Assembly: GCA_900322035.1 (NCBI GenBank)
Contig: ONYL01000020.1
Span: 1 to 53,684, forward strand
Source: an uncultured Prevotella sp.
Lineage (GTDB): Bacteria > Bacteroidota > Bacteroidia > Bacteroidales > Bacteroidaceae
DNA: 53,684 bases
Direction: 5' to 3'
The notes under the pieces were generated by a model. The model was not told the DNA's origin. It did not search any database and worked only from the letters and a program-made list of their open reading frames with translations. Position 1 is the stretch's first letter; each line of letters opens with the position of its first letter. The position numbers were made by a program, and so were the translations under genes. Below, in pieces: positions 24,067-33,312 of this stretch.

Positions 24067-24830
24067 ATTATTGGTTTATTTTCTGTCAGTCAGATCTCTT
24101 GGTAAAGCGCTGCTCTGACGATACATATGCCATTCCTCTTTCAGAGGAGCCCCCAGTAAAACTAAAGGAATGGACACATGTGCTGAATGTTGGTACAATG
24201 GAAAATGGCATCGCTTGCAAGGCCTTCTCCATAGAACAACCTATCGCTGAAATGGATGGATATCACATGTGTGGACTTCGCAAGTCATTCTATTATCTGC
24301 CGCGCGATTTCTATCTTAAGGCGGGGAAATGCCACGAATTGCTTTACTGGGACAAAAATACACGTTTCTGTGGTGTATGCGGCGCTCCGATGAAGATGCA
24401 CACGGACATTTCCAAACGCTGTACGTCGTGTGGTAAAGAGGTTTGGCCACAACTCGCCACAGCCATTATCGTGCGCATACAGCGCGGAGATGAGATTCTC
24501 CTGGTCCATGCAAAGAACTTCGCCACCAATTTCTATGGGCTGGTTGCAGGGTTTGTTGAGACCGGAGAAACTCTTGAAGAGGCTGTGAAACGCGAAGTTA
24601 TGGAAGAGACCCAATTGGAGATTACCAATCTCAAATATTTCGCCTCACAGCCTTGGCCTTATCCTTGCGGACTTATGGTGGGATTCACTGCCGATTATGT
24701 GAGTGGAGACATCCGTCTACAGCGTTCTGAATTAAGTAGCGGTGGATGGTTCAGACGAGATAATCTCCCGACGATACCCGAGAAACTGAGTATCGCCAGA
24801 AAGCTCATCGACGATTGGATCAAGCAGTAA
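24063..24830 (+). CDS. nudC: NADH pyrophosphatase (NudC type)
   Basis: 255 residues from ATG 24063, overlapping the previous gene as ATGA, so coupled. Hydrolyses NADH to NMNH and AMP and can remove NAD caps from RNA. Seen: zinc ribbon C103-x2-C106 and C120-x2-C123; the Nudix box GFVETGETLEEAVKREVMEE starting at 163; and the SQPWPYP signature at 195-201 that defines the NADH-specific subgroup. Pairing with a secreted nucleotidase suggests a nucleotide-turnover unit. Length normal. Confidence 0.93.
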   Translation: MNYWFIFCQSDLLVKRCSDDTYAIPLSEEPPVKLKEWTHVLNVGTMENGIACKAFSIEQPIAEMDGYHMCGLRKSFYYLPRDFYLKAGKCHELLYWDKNTRFCGVCGAPMKMHTDISKRCTSCGKEVWPQLATAIIVRIQRGDEILLVHAKNFATNFYGLVAGFVETGETLEEAVKREVMEETQLEITNLKYFASQPWPYPCGLMVGFTADYVSGDIRLQRSELSSGGWFRRDNLPTIPEKLSIARKLIDDWIKQ

Positions 24831-24834
24831 ACAA

Positions 24835-24885
24835 TAGAGGCACAACCGTAACAACTCCTTACGGAGAGCGCGGTGAGTGCCTCTA
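24835..24885. terminator. Hairpin between nudC and xseB
   Basis: A 9-bp stem, TAGAGGCAC/GTGCCTCTA, with an inner CCGTAA/TTACGG stem, followed on the plus strand by CTCTTTTG. It lies between two convergent genes and includes the stop codon of xseB. Confidence 0.6.
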
Positions 24886-25101
24886 CTCTTTTGAGGATGA
24901 GTGATGCAGAGAGTCTTCTTTTAGGATCTCATTGATTTCCGCGTCGGTCTTTGTCAGTTTATCCTTGCATATTTTAATAAGGCTTTTTGCCTCTCTCAGT
25001 TGTAGAGTGAGCGTGTCAAGATCCAGATTGCCGTCTTCCATATTTTGTACAATTTCTTCTAACCTTGACATGGCTTCTTCATAAGATGGCTTCTTTTGCA
25101 T
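24883..25101 (-). CDS. xseB: Exodeoxyribonuclease VII small subunit
   Basis: 72 residues from ATG 25101. Small helical subunit that wraps the large subunit of exonuclease VII. The typical pattern is present: SYEEAMSRLEEIVQNMEDGN, DLDTLTLQLREAKSLIKICK and a C-terminal acidic tail. It lies 12 nt after xseA, as usual. Confidence 0.93.
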   Translation of the reverse strand: MQKKPSYEEAMSRLEEIVQNMEDGNLDLDTLTLQLREAKSLIKICKDKLTKTDAEINEILKEDSLHHSSSKE

Positions 25102-25113
25102 ATTTTTAGAAAT

Positions 25114-26436
25114 TTATGGATGATGTATTTTTTTTATTTCGCTGGTAAAATAGCCCTTTTCCACTTGGGTCAAGACGCATTGACCTTCATGTAAACGAGA
25201 AACATCTTTTACGATCTTACCGTCAACCATGGTGATGCTAAATCCCTTTTTCAATAAGTTTTGAGGATCATTCAGTTTCAACTGTTCCTCTAATAGCTTC
25301 AAACGATGCCTCTGGAGCTGAATCATATTTCGGGCTTGGGGTAGGAGAGTGCTTTCAATTATCAATAATTTCTGTCTGGTCTTCTCCAATCTTAATCTTG
25401 AGCTGTTGTTCAGTCTCACCTGTAACTGCCTTATCTTCTGTTGTTGGCTGCTGCTCATCAACTTAAAAACGATGGGTGTCTTCTCCCTAAGATGATTGAA
25501 GCGAATGTGCTCAAAATTCAATCGTTGCTGAGCCAAGTGCAGAATGCGGTCTTCCAATTTCTGTAACCTTTCAAACAGAGCTGAAAGGCAATCTACAAAA
25601 AAAGAAGCCACAGCTGTAGGAGTCTTCAAACTGCGGAAAGCAACCAAATCAATGATACTTTCATCCCTCTGGTGCCCAATACCGGTAATCACAGGCAATG
25701 GAAAGTTAGCCACATTTTCAGCCAAGGCCAAAGTATCAAAACCACTTAGATCACTCGTTGCACCGCCTCCACGAATAATAACAACAGCATCGAACTCATT
25801 CTGTCTCTCGTTGATCTTGTTAAGAGCCGAGATAATGCTGGACTCCACCAGTTCGCCCTGCATGACAGCGGGGAACAATACGGTTAGAAATTGGAGTCCA
25901 TACGGGTTATCAGACAGCTGTGCACAAAAATCACCGTAGCCAGCAGCCCCCGCAGAGGAGATGACAGCAATGCGTTGGGGCAGGAGGGGAAGAGTGAGGC
26001 CCTTTTGCAAATCAAAAACACCTTCCTCTTTAAGTTTAGTGATGATTTCTGCACGGCGCCGTGCCATATCGCCCAAGGTAAATGTGGGGTCAATATCTTC
26101 TATTATCCATGAGAATCCATAAGCCTCATGAAACTGTGCCGTGACGAGCAGCAATACGTTCATTCCTGCATGTATAGGTTCTCTGGTGACTCGTTCAAAT
26201 TTGGGTTTCAGTTGCCTCCACTTGCTCGCCCAGCATTTGGCATCAGCCCGGGCAACGGGTGTAGTGAGGAAAGGGTCATTCTCAACCAACTGCATAAAGC
26301 AGTGACCACGGACCTCACGCACTTCTGAGATCTCGGCCTCGACCCAGTACGACTGATTAAGTGACAATTCTATCACTTCTCTCACCATACCGTTGAGTTC
26401 GAATAGCGTGAGCGCTTGTCGGTTTTCATTTTTCAT
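25114..26436 (-). CDS. xseA: Exodeoxyribonuclease VII large subunit
   Basis: 440 residues from ATG 26436, overlapping the protease stop as ATGA. Degrades single-stranded DNA from both ends in repair. N-terminal OB-fold (YWVEAEISEVREVRGHCFMQ), catalytic core with IRGGGATSDLSGFDTLALAE, then PVITGIGHQRDESIIDLVA and LKTPTAVASF, and a long coiled-coil region (about 290-400) that binds XseB. Complete and of normal length. Confidence 0.95.
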   Translation of the reverse strand: MKNENRQALTLFELNGMVREVIELSLNQSYWVEAEISEVREVRGHCFMQLVENDPFLTTPVARADAKCWASKWRQLKPKFERVTREPIHAGMNVLLLVTAQFHEAYGFSWIIEDIDPTFTLGDMARRRAEIITKLKEEGVFDLQKGLTLPLLPQRIAVISSAGAAGYGDFCAQLSDNPYGLQFLTVLFPAVMQGELVESSIISALNKINERQNEFDAVVIIRGGGATSDLSGFDTLALAENVANFPLPVITGIGHQRDESIIDLVAFRSLKTPTAVASFFVDCLSALFERLQKLEDRILHLAQQRLNFEHIRFNHLREKTPIVFKLMSSSQQQKIRQLQVRLNNSSRLRLEKTRQKLLIIESTLLPQARNMIQLQRHRLKLLEEQLKLNDPQNLLKKGFSITMVDGKIVKDVSRLHEGQCVLTQVEKGYFTSEIKKIHHP

Positions 26437-27848
26437 TTTGCTTTCCCTTCATGGTAGGCCTTCCAGAAATCGGGAATGCCATACCCGTAAATATTGTCAG
26501 GATTGGATGCATTGCTTCCCGAATCCTTCACAAGCTGTATGATTTGAAAGGCATTTTTCTCGGGGAGAGCTTGCCATAGACAAGCCACCAAACCAGCCAC
26601 GAGCGGAGTAGAGAACGATGTTCCCATATCGTGGGATATATTTCCCCTGCCGTCGATTACAGCTGTCGGACTGCCTTGGGCCATCACGTCGGGTTTGATT
26701 CTTCCGTCAGCTGTAGGTCCTATGCTGCTGAACGAAGCATTCTCCCCATTGGCATCCACTGCTCCCACAGTAAGAATGTCGCGTGCATCACCGGGAAAAT
26801 TTATTCTTTTCCACGACCTCATACCATCATTGCCAGCACTGTTGACAAGAACGATTCCTTTTTTGGCAAGTCGGGAAGCAGTGCAGGAAATAAAGGCCGT
26901 CAACCCATCCTGCTGTCTATAGCAATAGTCATTGCGTTTATCGTCGAAAGCATGATAGCCTAACGAAGAGCTAATGATGTCGGCACCAATGGAGTCGGCC
27001 CATTCAACAGCCTCAGCCCAATAGTCTTCTTCGGCCGAACTTTCTGTCTGAACGTTCTCACTGCGGGCCAAGAGGTAGGCGGCATCGGGGGCGGTACCCA
27101 CATAGACATGGGGCCTGTTGACAGCCATAGCAGAGAATGTCTTCGTTCCGTGATCTGAAGTTGAATAGAATTCGCCTACACGAGGATTGACGAAATCCTT
27201 AGTGCCATAAATCCTCACATTATAAAAACTTTTGATTCTGTCGACATTCATGAATCCACCATCGACCACAGCGATTAGTTTGCCTTTGCCCCTGAATCCT
27301 GCCTCATGAAGTCTGATACCATTAAGCATTTCTATTTGTTTCTCTGTTGAGCCATAGAGGTTCGAAGGAACTGAATCCCAGGGATTGAGAAACTCTTTAA
27401 GGATGCTTCGCTTCACAGGACTTATGCTGTCTGGCGTAGTGTATACAAGCTTCACCTTCCGTACGAAAGGTAGCGAACTCAGGGCGGTGACACAAGAAGA
27501 GTCGTTTGTGATCACAAGTACACTATTGTTCCATTTGCTCTGTCCGATAATCTGAACATTTTGCTGTCCGATGATCTTCAAATACTGCGGTGATACGGGA
27601 AGGTCCGTAGAGTCGATGGCAATATCTTGTCGCTCTCTTCTGCAGATGGAACGTTCAGAAAGAAACTCCTTGGGGTTGTCAAGACTATAGGGTGAAAAAG
27701 CCTTATCTGTAAGCGCCAATCTGAAAAGCCAGGCCTTGGTGATAGGATTGACAATCTTATCGATTGCACGAGAGGGAGCTGCCATCGTTGCAAGGCTAAA
27801 CCATAGAAACAATGTGAGGGACGTAATTGCCCGCAAATCGTGGACCAT
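26433..27848 (-). CDS. Secreted subtilisin-like serine protease (S8)
   Basis: 471 residues from ATG 27848, with an N-terminal signal peptide (about 1-28). A propeptide-like region (30-170) precedes the catalytic domain. Catalytic triad: D196 (AVVDGGF), H233 (SDHGTKT), S411 (GTSFSTPLVAGL), with the oxyanion Asn340 (NSAGNDG). The substrate-binding IISSSLGYH is also present. No C-terminal sorting domain is visible, so it ends soon after the protease domain. It heads an operon with xseA and xseB through a 4-nt overlap; this order, though functionally odd, is one I associate with Prevotella genomes. Probably periplasmic or surface. Confidence 0.9.
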   Translation of the reverse strand: MVHDLRAITSLTLFLWFSLATMAAPSRAIDKIVNPITKAWLFRLALTDKAFSPYSLDNPKEFLSERSICRRERQDIAIDSTDLPVSPQYLKIIGQQNVQIIGQSKWNNSVLVITNDSSCVTALSSLPFVRKVKLVYTTPDSISPVKRSILKEFLNPWDSVPSNLYGSTEKQIEMLNGIRLHEAGFRGKGKLIAVVDGGFMNVDRIKSFYNVRIYGTKDFVNPRVGEFYSTSDHGTKTFSAMAVNRPHVYVGTAPDAAYLLARSENVQTESSAEEDYWAEAVEWADSIGADIISSSLGYHAFDDKRNDYCYRQQDGLTAFISCTASRLAKKGIVLVNSAGNDGMRSWKRINFPGDARDILTVGAVDANGENASFSSIGPTADGRIKPDVMAQGSPTAVIDGRGNISHDMGTSFSTPLVAGLVACLWQALPEKNAFQIIQLVKDSGSNASNPDNIYGYGIPDFWKAYHEGKAK

Positions 27849-28006
27849 ATTATTGTTTGTTGAATATTAGATTGCAAAATTAATACTTTTCTCCCACTTT
27901 TATACCTTTATAAGGATCTTTTTCTGCAAATATCACATACTGATTTGTTATTAATTGAATTGTGAGCAGCTATAACGGATTTTGTGGTTGTCCACTATCT
28001 GTGACA

Positions 28007-28160
28007 TTTGCAATCCGACGGGCCGGCTTATGCGATCTGGCGGGCAAGCATATGGGAGCCGGTGGGCAAGCATATGGGAGCCAGTGGGCCAGCATATGGG
28101 AGCCGGTGGGATGGTTTATGGGAGCCGGTGGGATGGTTTATGGGAGCCGGTGAGCTACCT
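28007..28160. repeat. Tandem array of 22-bp units, intergenic
   Basis: TATGGG recurs at 28051, 28073, 28095, 28117 and 28139, exactly 22 bp apart; degenerate units extend the array left to 28029 (TATGCG) and perhaps 28007. Core GGGAGCCGGTGGG, followed by CAAGCA or ATGGTT. The rest of the 400-nt gap between the S8 protease and the lipoprotein gene (27849-28248) is AT-rich on the left and carries a terminator on the right. Confidence 0.9.
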
Positions 28161-28196
28161 AATGCCTGCAGGTGTAAACTCTCTATAGCTAAAAGT

Positions 28197-28228
28197 AAAG
28201 CCCGCTACCCAATTTGGGCGCGGGCTTT
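28197..28228 (-). terminator. Terminator of the TonB/DUF5689 operon
   Basis: 9-bp stem AAAGCCCGC/GCGGGCTTT with an inner GCCCAAATTGGG fold, 20 nt after the stop at 28249. Confidence 0.65.
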
Positions 28229-28248
28229 GATATGAAAGACTGCTGATT

Positions 28249-29724
28249 TTATTCCATATAGGTAATCACAATCGTTTTAATTCGTAACTGTGACTTTCCT
28301 CCGGTCGAAGTATTTGTATTCGTGATCACAACCGTTTTCTCATCAATACCTGTGAAACTCAATGTAGTCCCATCAAGCACGACCGTGCCGGGATTCACCG
28401 AAACATGTCCCTCGGCTGTATAGTCCGTACCATTGTAACTGTCACAGGTAAATGTGATGCTCTTGATTTTCTTTGTCGAGGTCAGAGTAATCATGTTCTT
28501 GGGATAGACGCGAATTGTGCCACCTCCAGCTGAATAATATTTAGGCGAGTTAGTGGCTTCACCTTTCTCAAAAGCAAGTTTTGTCCCATCGACTAATTGT
28601 AGTATACCTACTTCAGTTGCATTGTCCAGACCGCAGTCAGCAGCAGAGAAACTGATGGTGTTGCCTGATACGGTTCCTATATTTCCAGTTTCACCAGGTG
28701 TATCACCTCCACCCTGATTGTCAATGGATATGATTTGACTACCTTGGGCCATTTGTGGTTTATTCCCAAATACGGTGAGTTTACCCTTGACAACCACCGT
28801 TTGTCCAACCTTGATTTGGTCTTCAGCCGTGAATTTATCACCATTGAGATAATATCCACGGTAGATTTCAAATTGATTAGTAGTAGTGCCGTCATCAGAG
28901 ATAAAGTAAGTTGCATTACCAAAATCGGTAGAAACTTCTGAGATTTGGGAAATTTTGCCTTTTACAAACACCTCAGAGGTATTGCCGGCCTTTGCTTGCT
29001 CGTTGGCTGCGACTGCATTGTAGGGATTGTTTTGTGTACCGTCGCCTTTGGCCTCTCCGGTAGTGGTACCTCCTCCTGGATTAGGATTTTCAGGAGCAGT
29101 TCCCTCATGCAGAATGAAATTACGCACCTCCCAAGTAGCCGAATTGTCCGTGCAAGTATACTGGAGCGCAACAACTACATTATTCTTCCCGATAAATTGT
29201 ACAGGTAAATCTACAGCGGCTGAGTACCAAGTATTCCAGTCGCTCCCTTCTGTCATCTTGTCGCCATTGATCACCTCGGTCCAGGTTGTCGTCGTGGGAT
29301 CGCCCGTGTAGTTGTCGGTTATGAGCACTCTGTCGGCAACACCCTCTTTGGACTTACCATAGTTAGTATAATAACGAAGCATGTATTCAAATTTGACATA
29401 TGCAGACTTCGACTTGGTCAAATCTACTGGTGTCGAAACCAAGAACGCGTTGGAAGGAGTAGTTGTTCCATTGGCATAGCCTGTTGCCTTAGCGTAATGA
29501 TGTGAATCGATGGTCCATGCTACACCTAAAGGAGTGACTGCCGTAAAGGGCGTGAAATCCGATGCGAAGGTAGCATTGATATATACACTGTCGTCTGTTA
29601 CGACACCTGGTTCTCCACCGTTGCTACGGCCAGGGTAGTCATAGGGAGAAGGTACATCCTCACACGATGTAAAGGTCATGGCTGAGACAGCCAAGATCGT
29701 GAAAATAGAAAATATCTTTTTCAT
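28249..29724 (-). CDS. Surface lipoprotein with jelly-roll and OB-fold-like domains
   Basis: 491 residues from ATG 29724 (MKKIFSIFTILAVSAMTFTS), with lipobox FTSC then acidic EDV; a longer reading from 29778 would run into the upstream gene and lacks a signal. Residues about 45-200 look like a choice-of-anchor-J-type sandwich (FASDFTPFTAV, FLVSTPVDLTKSKSAYVKFE). After a Gly/Thr linker, about 225-335 read as a nucleic-acid-type OB-fold (EVFVKGKISQISEVSTDFGN, then GQTVVVKGKLTVFGNKPQMA). The last 130 residues are another beta-rich repeat domain. It is the third gene of the receptor operon. Likely a surface binding partner of the receptor; no catalytic motif. Confidence 0.7.
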   Translation of the reverse strand: MKKIFSIFTILAVSAMTFTSCEDVPSPYDYPGRSNGGEPGVVTDDSVYINATFASDFTPFTAVTPLGVAWTIDSHHYAKATGYANGTTTPSNAFLVSTPVDLTKSKSAYVKFEYMLRYYTNYGKSKEGVADRVLITDNYTGDPTTTTWTEVINGDKMTEGSDWNTWYSAAVDLPVQFIGKNNVVVALQYTCTDNSATWEVRNFILHEGTAPENPNPGGGTTTGEAKGDGTQNNPYNAVAANEQAKAGNTSEVFVKGKISQISEVSTDFGNATYFISDDGTTTNQFEIYRGYYLNGDKFTAEDQIKVGQTVVVKGKLTVFGNKPQMAQGSQIISIDNQGGGDTPGETGNIGTVSGNTISFSAADCGLDNATEVGILQLVDGTKLAFEKGEATNSPKYYSAGGGTIRVYPKNMITLTSTKKIKSITFTCDSYNGTDYTAEGHVSVNPGTVVLDGTTLSFTGIDEKTVVITNTNTSTGGKSQLRIKTIVITYME

Positions 29725-29755
29725 TTTATTTGTTTTTTCGATTATCGATGTTTTA

Positions 29756-30589
29756 TTAATTGGCTGGTTGAACATCATCTATTGAACGAATGATGAACTC
29801 CTTATAGCGGTTGTAGGTGATTACGATACCCGTAACATTTACCTTTCCAGTAGGAACATACGTGGCGGCAAAATCTGCATAGTTGCTTGTGTAAACCATC
29901 ACGCTCTTGTCGATGCCCTTGAAATAGATACTCTTTGATCCTGCACCACTGTTGGGCGAAGCAAAGGTCGTTGTGTCGTTGGGCACATCAAACCGGACAT
30001 TCTTGATAGTGGCAAGTTTGGCGCCATCATTGAAATTGTCCCATGTAGAGTTGTTAAACGTGACAGGTTCTATGTTCTTAGTATTACCTGTCAACTTAAA
30101 GTGGCTGTTCCAAAGCAGTTTACTCATACGGCTGACATAAGTGTTGCCACTGGCATTGGTGTAGGGGACTCCTATCTGTGCCTGAAGTCCATAATTTCCT
30201 ATATAGAGATCCTTAAGATCTACGACAATCTCCGTTCCAATGGGCAGGTAGCCCCAAATGCCGCCTTCAGAAATAGCGATGATGATCGCTCCCGTTTCGT
30301 CTTGCAAAGAAATCTCATTATAAAGATTACCTTCAATATCGTTACCCGTCACAACGCCCTTGATCTGTATATCAGAGGTGATCTTCGTGTAGCTTTTCCC
30401 ATCGCGATAGTCGGTGGTGATATAATTTTTGTATTGGCTTTTGAGCTGTGCTATGGAGATTACATTGCTCTCGACAATAGCCTTATTGCCTCGCGAGTTG
30501 AGCTCGGTCGGGTCATCCCAGTTTCCATCCATACAACCGGAGAGGAGACAGGCGGTCAAAGCCAACATGAAAATCTTTAGTTTATTCAT
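29756..30589 (-). CDS. DUF5689 lipoprotein
   Basis: 277 residues from ATG 30589, with lipobox LSGC then MDGNWDDP. The body shows the DUF5689 pattern: ISIAQLKSQY, DIQIKGVVTGNDIEGNLYNE, ISLQDETGAIIIAISEGG, LPIGTEIVVDLKDLYIGNYG. This is an OB-fold-like domain often found beside TonB receptors and secreted nucleases in Bacteroidetes. It lies 39 nt after the receptor gene and 31 nt before the next lipoprotein. Probable role: surface capture of a nucleotide, nucleic acid or other phosphorylated ligand for the receptor; inferred from context. Confidence 0.78.
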   Translation of the reverse strand: MNKLKIFMLALTACLLSGCMDGNWDDPTELNSRGNKAIVESNVISIAQLKSQYKNYITTDYRDGKSYTKITSDIQIKGVVTGNDIEGNLYNEISLQDETGAIIIAISEGGIWGYLPIGTEIVVDLKDLYIGNYGLQAQIGVPYTNASGNTYVSRMSKLLWNSHFKLTGNTKNIEPVTFNNSTWDNFNDGAKLATIKNVRFDVPNDTTTFASPNSGAGSKSIYFKGIDKSVMVYTSNYADFAATYVPTGKVNVTGIVITYNRYKEFIIRSIDDVQPAN

Positions 30590-30628
30590 AACTGATTATT
30601 TTCCTTTGTATTGATATGTCAAAATAAC

Positions 30629-33160
30629 TCAGAAACGGTAGGAGACTTGGAACATCCCGTTAGTACCGTATACGTGATATTTCTTCGGATTTTTAGAGAA
30701 GATATAACCGCGGCTGTTACCAGAATTGGTAACATCGCTTCGGCTCTGCTCATAACCGCCAGTGACGATCTTCTCATTGTTCAGAATGTTGGTGAGCATC
30801 AAATTGAAGGACAACATGCCTCCTCTTCTGATTCTGATGCTCTTGCCAATACTGCCATCAAGCATGAAGCCCCCCTTGCCCTTATCTTGGCTGCTTACGT
30901 TGTAGGATCCGTCTTCATTGACCCCGTTGGGAAGTGAAGCCACCTTTTTGGCATAGCGCCAATAAGGAGAATAACTAAGGTATATACGGTCGTAATAATT
31001 GCAAGAAAGTGTGACAAACCATCCTTTGTTGTGATAGTCCAGTCCAAGGCTTGCCGCGGTAAGAGGCGTACCACTCTCCCTCATATTTTTGATGAGGGCC
31101 CTGTCGGTATTGTACTCGCCTTGAGTAGAATTCAGATAGATCACATCTGCATTGCTCGAGTTCTTGGCTTCGCTGATTGTTCCTACTGCTTTTAAATCCA
31201 ACCAAGAGAAGATTTTGAAATTCATGCCGAGCTCGGCACCATAGTATTGCTTTTGCAGGCCCGAAAGAGAATTATACGAGAAGGAGTTGATGTCATCAAA
31301 ATAGAAACATGTCCATTCTGTAGCATCATCTACTTGCGTGAAATATCCACTTAAGTTAGCCCGGAGCCATGTCCCGCTATATTGGTAACTGAATTCCGTA
31401 CTGAGAATACGTTCATTCTTCAAGTTGCGCACAAAGTCGTTGTTCATCTCAGCAGACGCAAAGGCAACATTGGCAAGAGGGGCATTCCACTGATAGCCGG
31501 CTCCCACTGACAGGACATGTCCCTGGCCCGCGTCCCAGGAGAGAGCGGCCTTGCCACCACCATCAAGAAATCTGGCCTTGCCGCTTTTGCCATAAGAGTT
31601 TTCCGCAAAAAGGCCATTCTTCATTTTGCCGTCACGTTCAAAGCCTGTACCGCCAATCTTTCCGTTGAGCGTGAAGTGGAAACGGCCAAATGTCGACGAG
31701 TAGTTAGCCCAGGCATAAGCCTTATGGGTATAGATATTATAGTTATAGCCAAACTTATCACCTTCGCCTACGGTGGCGTTGGGATGATTCAAATCATACT
31801 GCACCCAGTCGGAACTTGGGGAGTAGTTGCCAACGGCGTAGGTGTTGATGTTGTGGAAATATTCGGCGCCCAACATGTCGTCCATCGTCTTATAATGCAT
31901 CCCTTTGTTGGTCGTAAGCACAAAACCGGCATTCCAATTACTGTTTTTCGTCTGGACGACACTCAATGTTGAAGCGAGGGTCAGGTAAAGAATATTGTTG
32001 TGTCTTGCCTCAACATAATACATGGCATCGCGTCCGAGCGAGTTTGCGTTGCGGTTAGCCCAATAGAGGCGGTCCCATTGTATCTGCCGGTTCTCCTTCC
32101 TGTATTTAAAATAGTCTACGGCACGTTGCCAATCCTGGTAAGCTGCATCTGTCTGCAAAGCTGTGTTACCGGTATTCCAAACATCATAGAAAGTGCTGGG
32201 CAGGCTTTTCCAATAGTCAGGCGCAGGATTGTCGCTGTTGTTATAATTGAGTTTTGTGCTCTTGTAAATGGAATATTTGCCCAACAAGGTTGTTGTTAGC
32301 TTCATCTTCTCTGTGATTTTCCAATCCCAAGTAAGCAGGGCACTTGGAGCGTAGTCGTTCACCACTCTTGAGTTGCGCTTTTTCCCATTCTGGTACCCCC
32401 AATAAGGGTTGTACTGATAGTCGTTGGCGAGCCAGAAGCTCTCATCGGTAGCAGCACCTTGTGAAGAGCGTTCCGTTGGATTTCCCCAAGTAGAGAAAGA
32501 AAGAGAATGATTTCTTCCAAGCAGTTTCTCAAAGCCGAAGAAATAAGAAAGAGAATTATAATATGTGCCTTCGACGTATCCCCTATCGGCCCAACGGTAG
32601 GTAACATTAGCACTGAAAGCCCATCCTTTTTTATTGAAGCCACTGTTGAATGTATACATCCCTCGCAATGTATAGTTGCGGTTTGCAGCTCCCAAGGAAA
32701 AACGATGGCCTACGCGCTGATCTCCCGAACGGAAATCGTAATTATTGGAACCAGCCAGACTGGAAACACCAAAACTACCCGTCTCGAAAGGCAATGTAAA
32801 ATCAACGTTTCGCGTCAATTGGTTCAAGCCTCCAATAGAGGAGTAACTGAAAGTACCGCGCTCCACATCATTGACCGGAGCTCCATTAATGTAAATCTCA
32901 TTGTACTTCTGATTTAAGGCCCGATATCTGAATCTCACGGGGGAGAACAGATAGCCGACCTCATTGGCATAAGTGTTTGTATTGGAATTGAGAATGGTAA
33001 CGCCCTGATAGGAGTTAGCGTCTTCATCCAATTGTGATTCGGTGAAGGTGAACGAGTTGTCATCCAGTGCCTGTGCCTGTTGCCTTTGGTTGTTGTTTTG
33101 AGCAACGGAGGGTGAGACAGAACACAACACGAACACCAGTAAGTTTACCTTTATTCGCAT
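30629..33160 (-). CDS. TonB-dependent outer-membrane receptor
   Basis: 843 residues from ATG 33160, signal peptide to about VAQ-N. Plug-like segment around residues 45-130 (YNEIYINGAPVNDVERGTFS), then a long beta-barrel of alternating Tyr/Trp/Phe strands, ending MFQVSYRF with the terminal Phe used for barrel assembly. No N-terminal carboxypeptidase-like or SusC-type extension, and I see no clear TonB box, so the plug is short. First gene of a three-gene operon with two surface lipoproteins; divergent from a secreted endonuclease/phosphatase gene 152 bp away. Together they look like an uptake system for nucleic-acid breakdown products or phosphate. Confidence 0.8.
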   Translation of the reverse strand: MRIKVNLLVFVLCSVSPSVAQNNNQRQQAQALDDNSFTFTESQLDEDANSYQGVTILNSNTNTYANEVGYLFSPVRFRYRALNQKYNEIYINGAPVNDVERGTFSYSSIGGLNQLTRNVDFTLPFETGSFGVSSLAGSNNYDFRSGDQRVGHRFSLGAANRNYTLRGMYTFNSGFNKKGWAFSANVTYRWADRGYVEGTYYNSLSYFFGFEKLLGRNHSLSFSTWGNPTERSSQGAATDESFWLANDYQYNPYWGYQNGKKRNSRVVNDYAPSALLTWDWKITEKMKLTTTLLGKYSIYKSTKLNYNNSDNPAPDYWKSLPSTFYDVWNTGNTALQTDAAYQDWQRAVDYFKYRKENRQIQWDRLYWANRNANSLGRDAMYYVEARHNNILYLTLASTLSVVQTKNSNWNAGFVLTTNKGMHYKTMDDMLGAEYFHNINTYAVGNYSPSSDWVQYDLNHPNATVGEGDKFGYNYNIYTHKAYAWANYSSTFGRFHFTLNGKIGGTGFERDGKMKNGLFAENSYGKSGKARFLDGGGKAALSWDAGQGHVLSVGAGYQWNAPLANVAFASAEMNNDFVRNLKNERILSTEFSYQYSGTWLRANLSGYFTQVDDATEWTCFYFDDINSFSYNSLSGLQKQYYGAELGMNFKIFSWLDLKAVGTISEAKNSSNADVIYLNSTQGEYNTDRALIKNMRESGTPLTAASLGLDYHNKGWFVTLSCNYYDRIYLSYSPYWRYAKKVASLPNGVNEDGSYNVSSQDKGKGGFMLDGSIGKSIRIRRGGMLSFNLMLTNILNNEKIVTGGYEQSRSDVTNSGNSRGYIFSKNPKKYHVYGTNGMFQVSYRF

Positions 33161-33188
33161 GTGATAAATGGTTGATTGTTATTTTCTG

Positions 33189-33196
33189 CAAAGATA
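33189..33196 (-). promoter_or_regulatory. Promoter -7 box of the receptor operon
   Basis: Minus-strand TATCTTTG, 28 nt before the receptor start. No TTG at the standard spacing. It shares the 152-bp intergenic region with the divergent nuclease promoter, so the two may be co-regulated. Confidence 0.55.
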
Positions 33197-33249
33197 ACAA
33201 AATTTTGCAATATTTTATGTCTGCGGCAAAATTTTATTCTCATGGAGAA

Positions 33250-33278
33250 TTGGGCAAACACCTTTTTTAGTATCTTTG
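33250..33278 (+). promoter_or_regulatory. Promoter of the endonuclease/phosphatase gene
   Basis: TTG at 33250-33252, 18 nt, TATCTTTG at 33271-33278, ending 34 nt before the ATG. Confidence 0.72.
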
Positions 33279-33312
33279 CAAAAAAATTGGTATCTTATTG
33301 GACAAAATCAAA

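Noticed and set aside
28007-28160. CRISPR-like array or three overlapping plus-strand ORFs
   Set aside because: Units touch each other and there are no spacers. The ORFs only reflect the repeat read in three frames.
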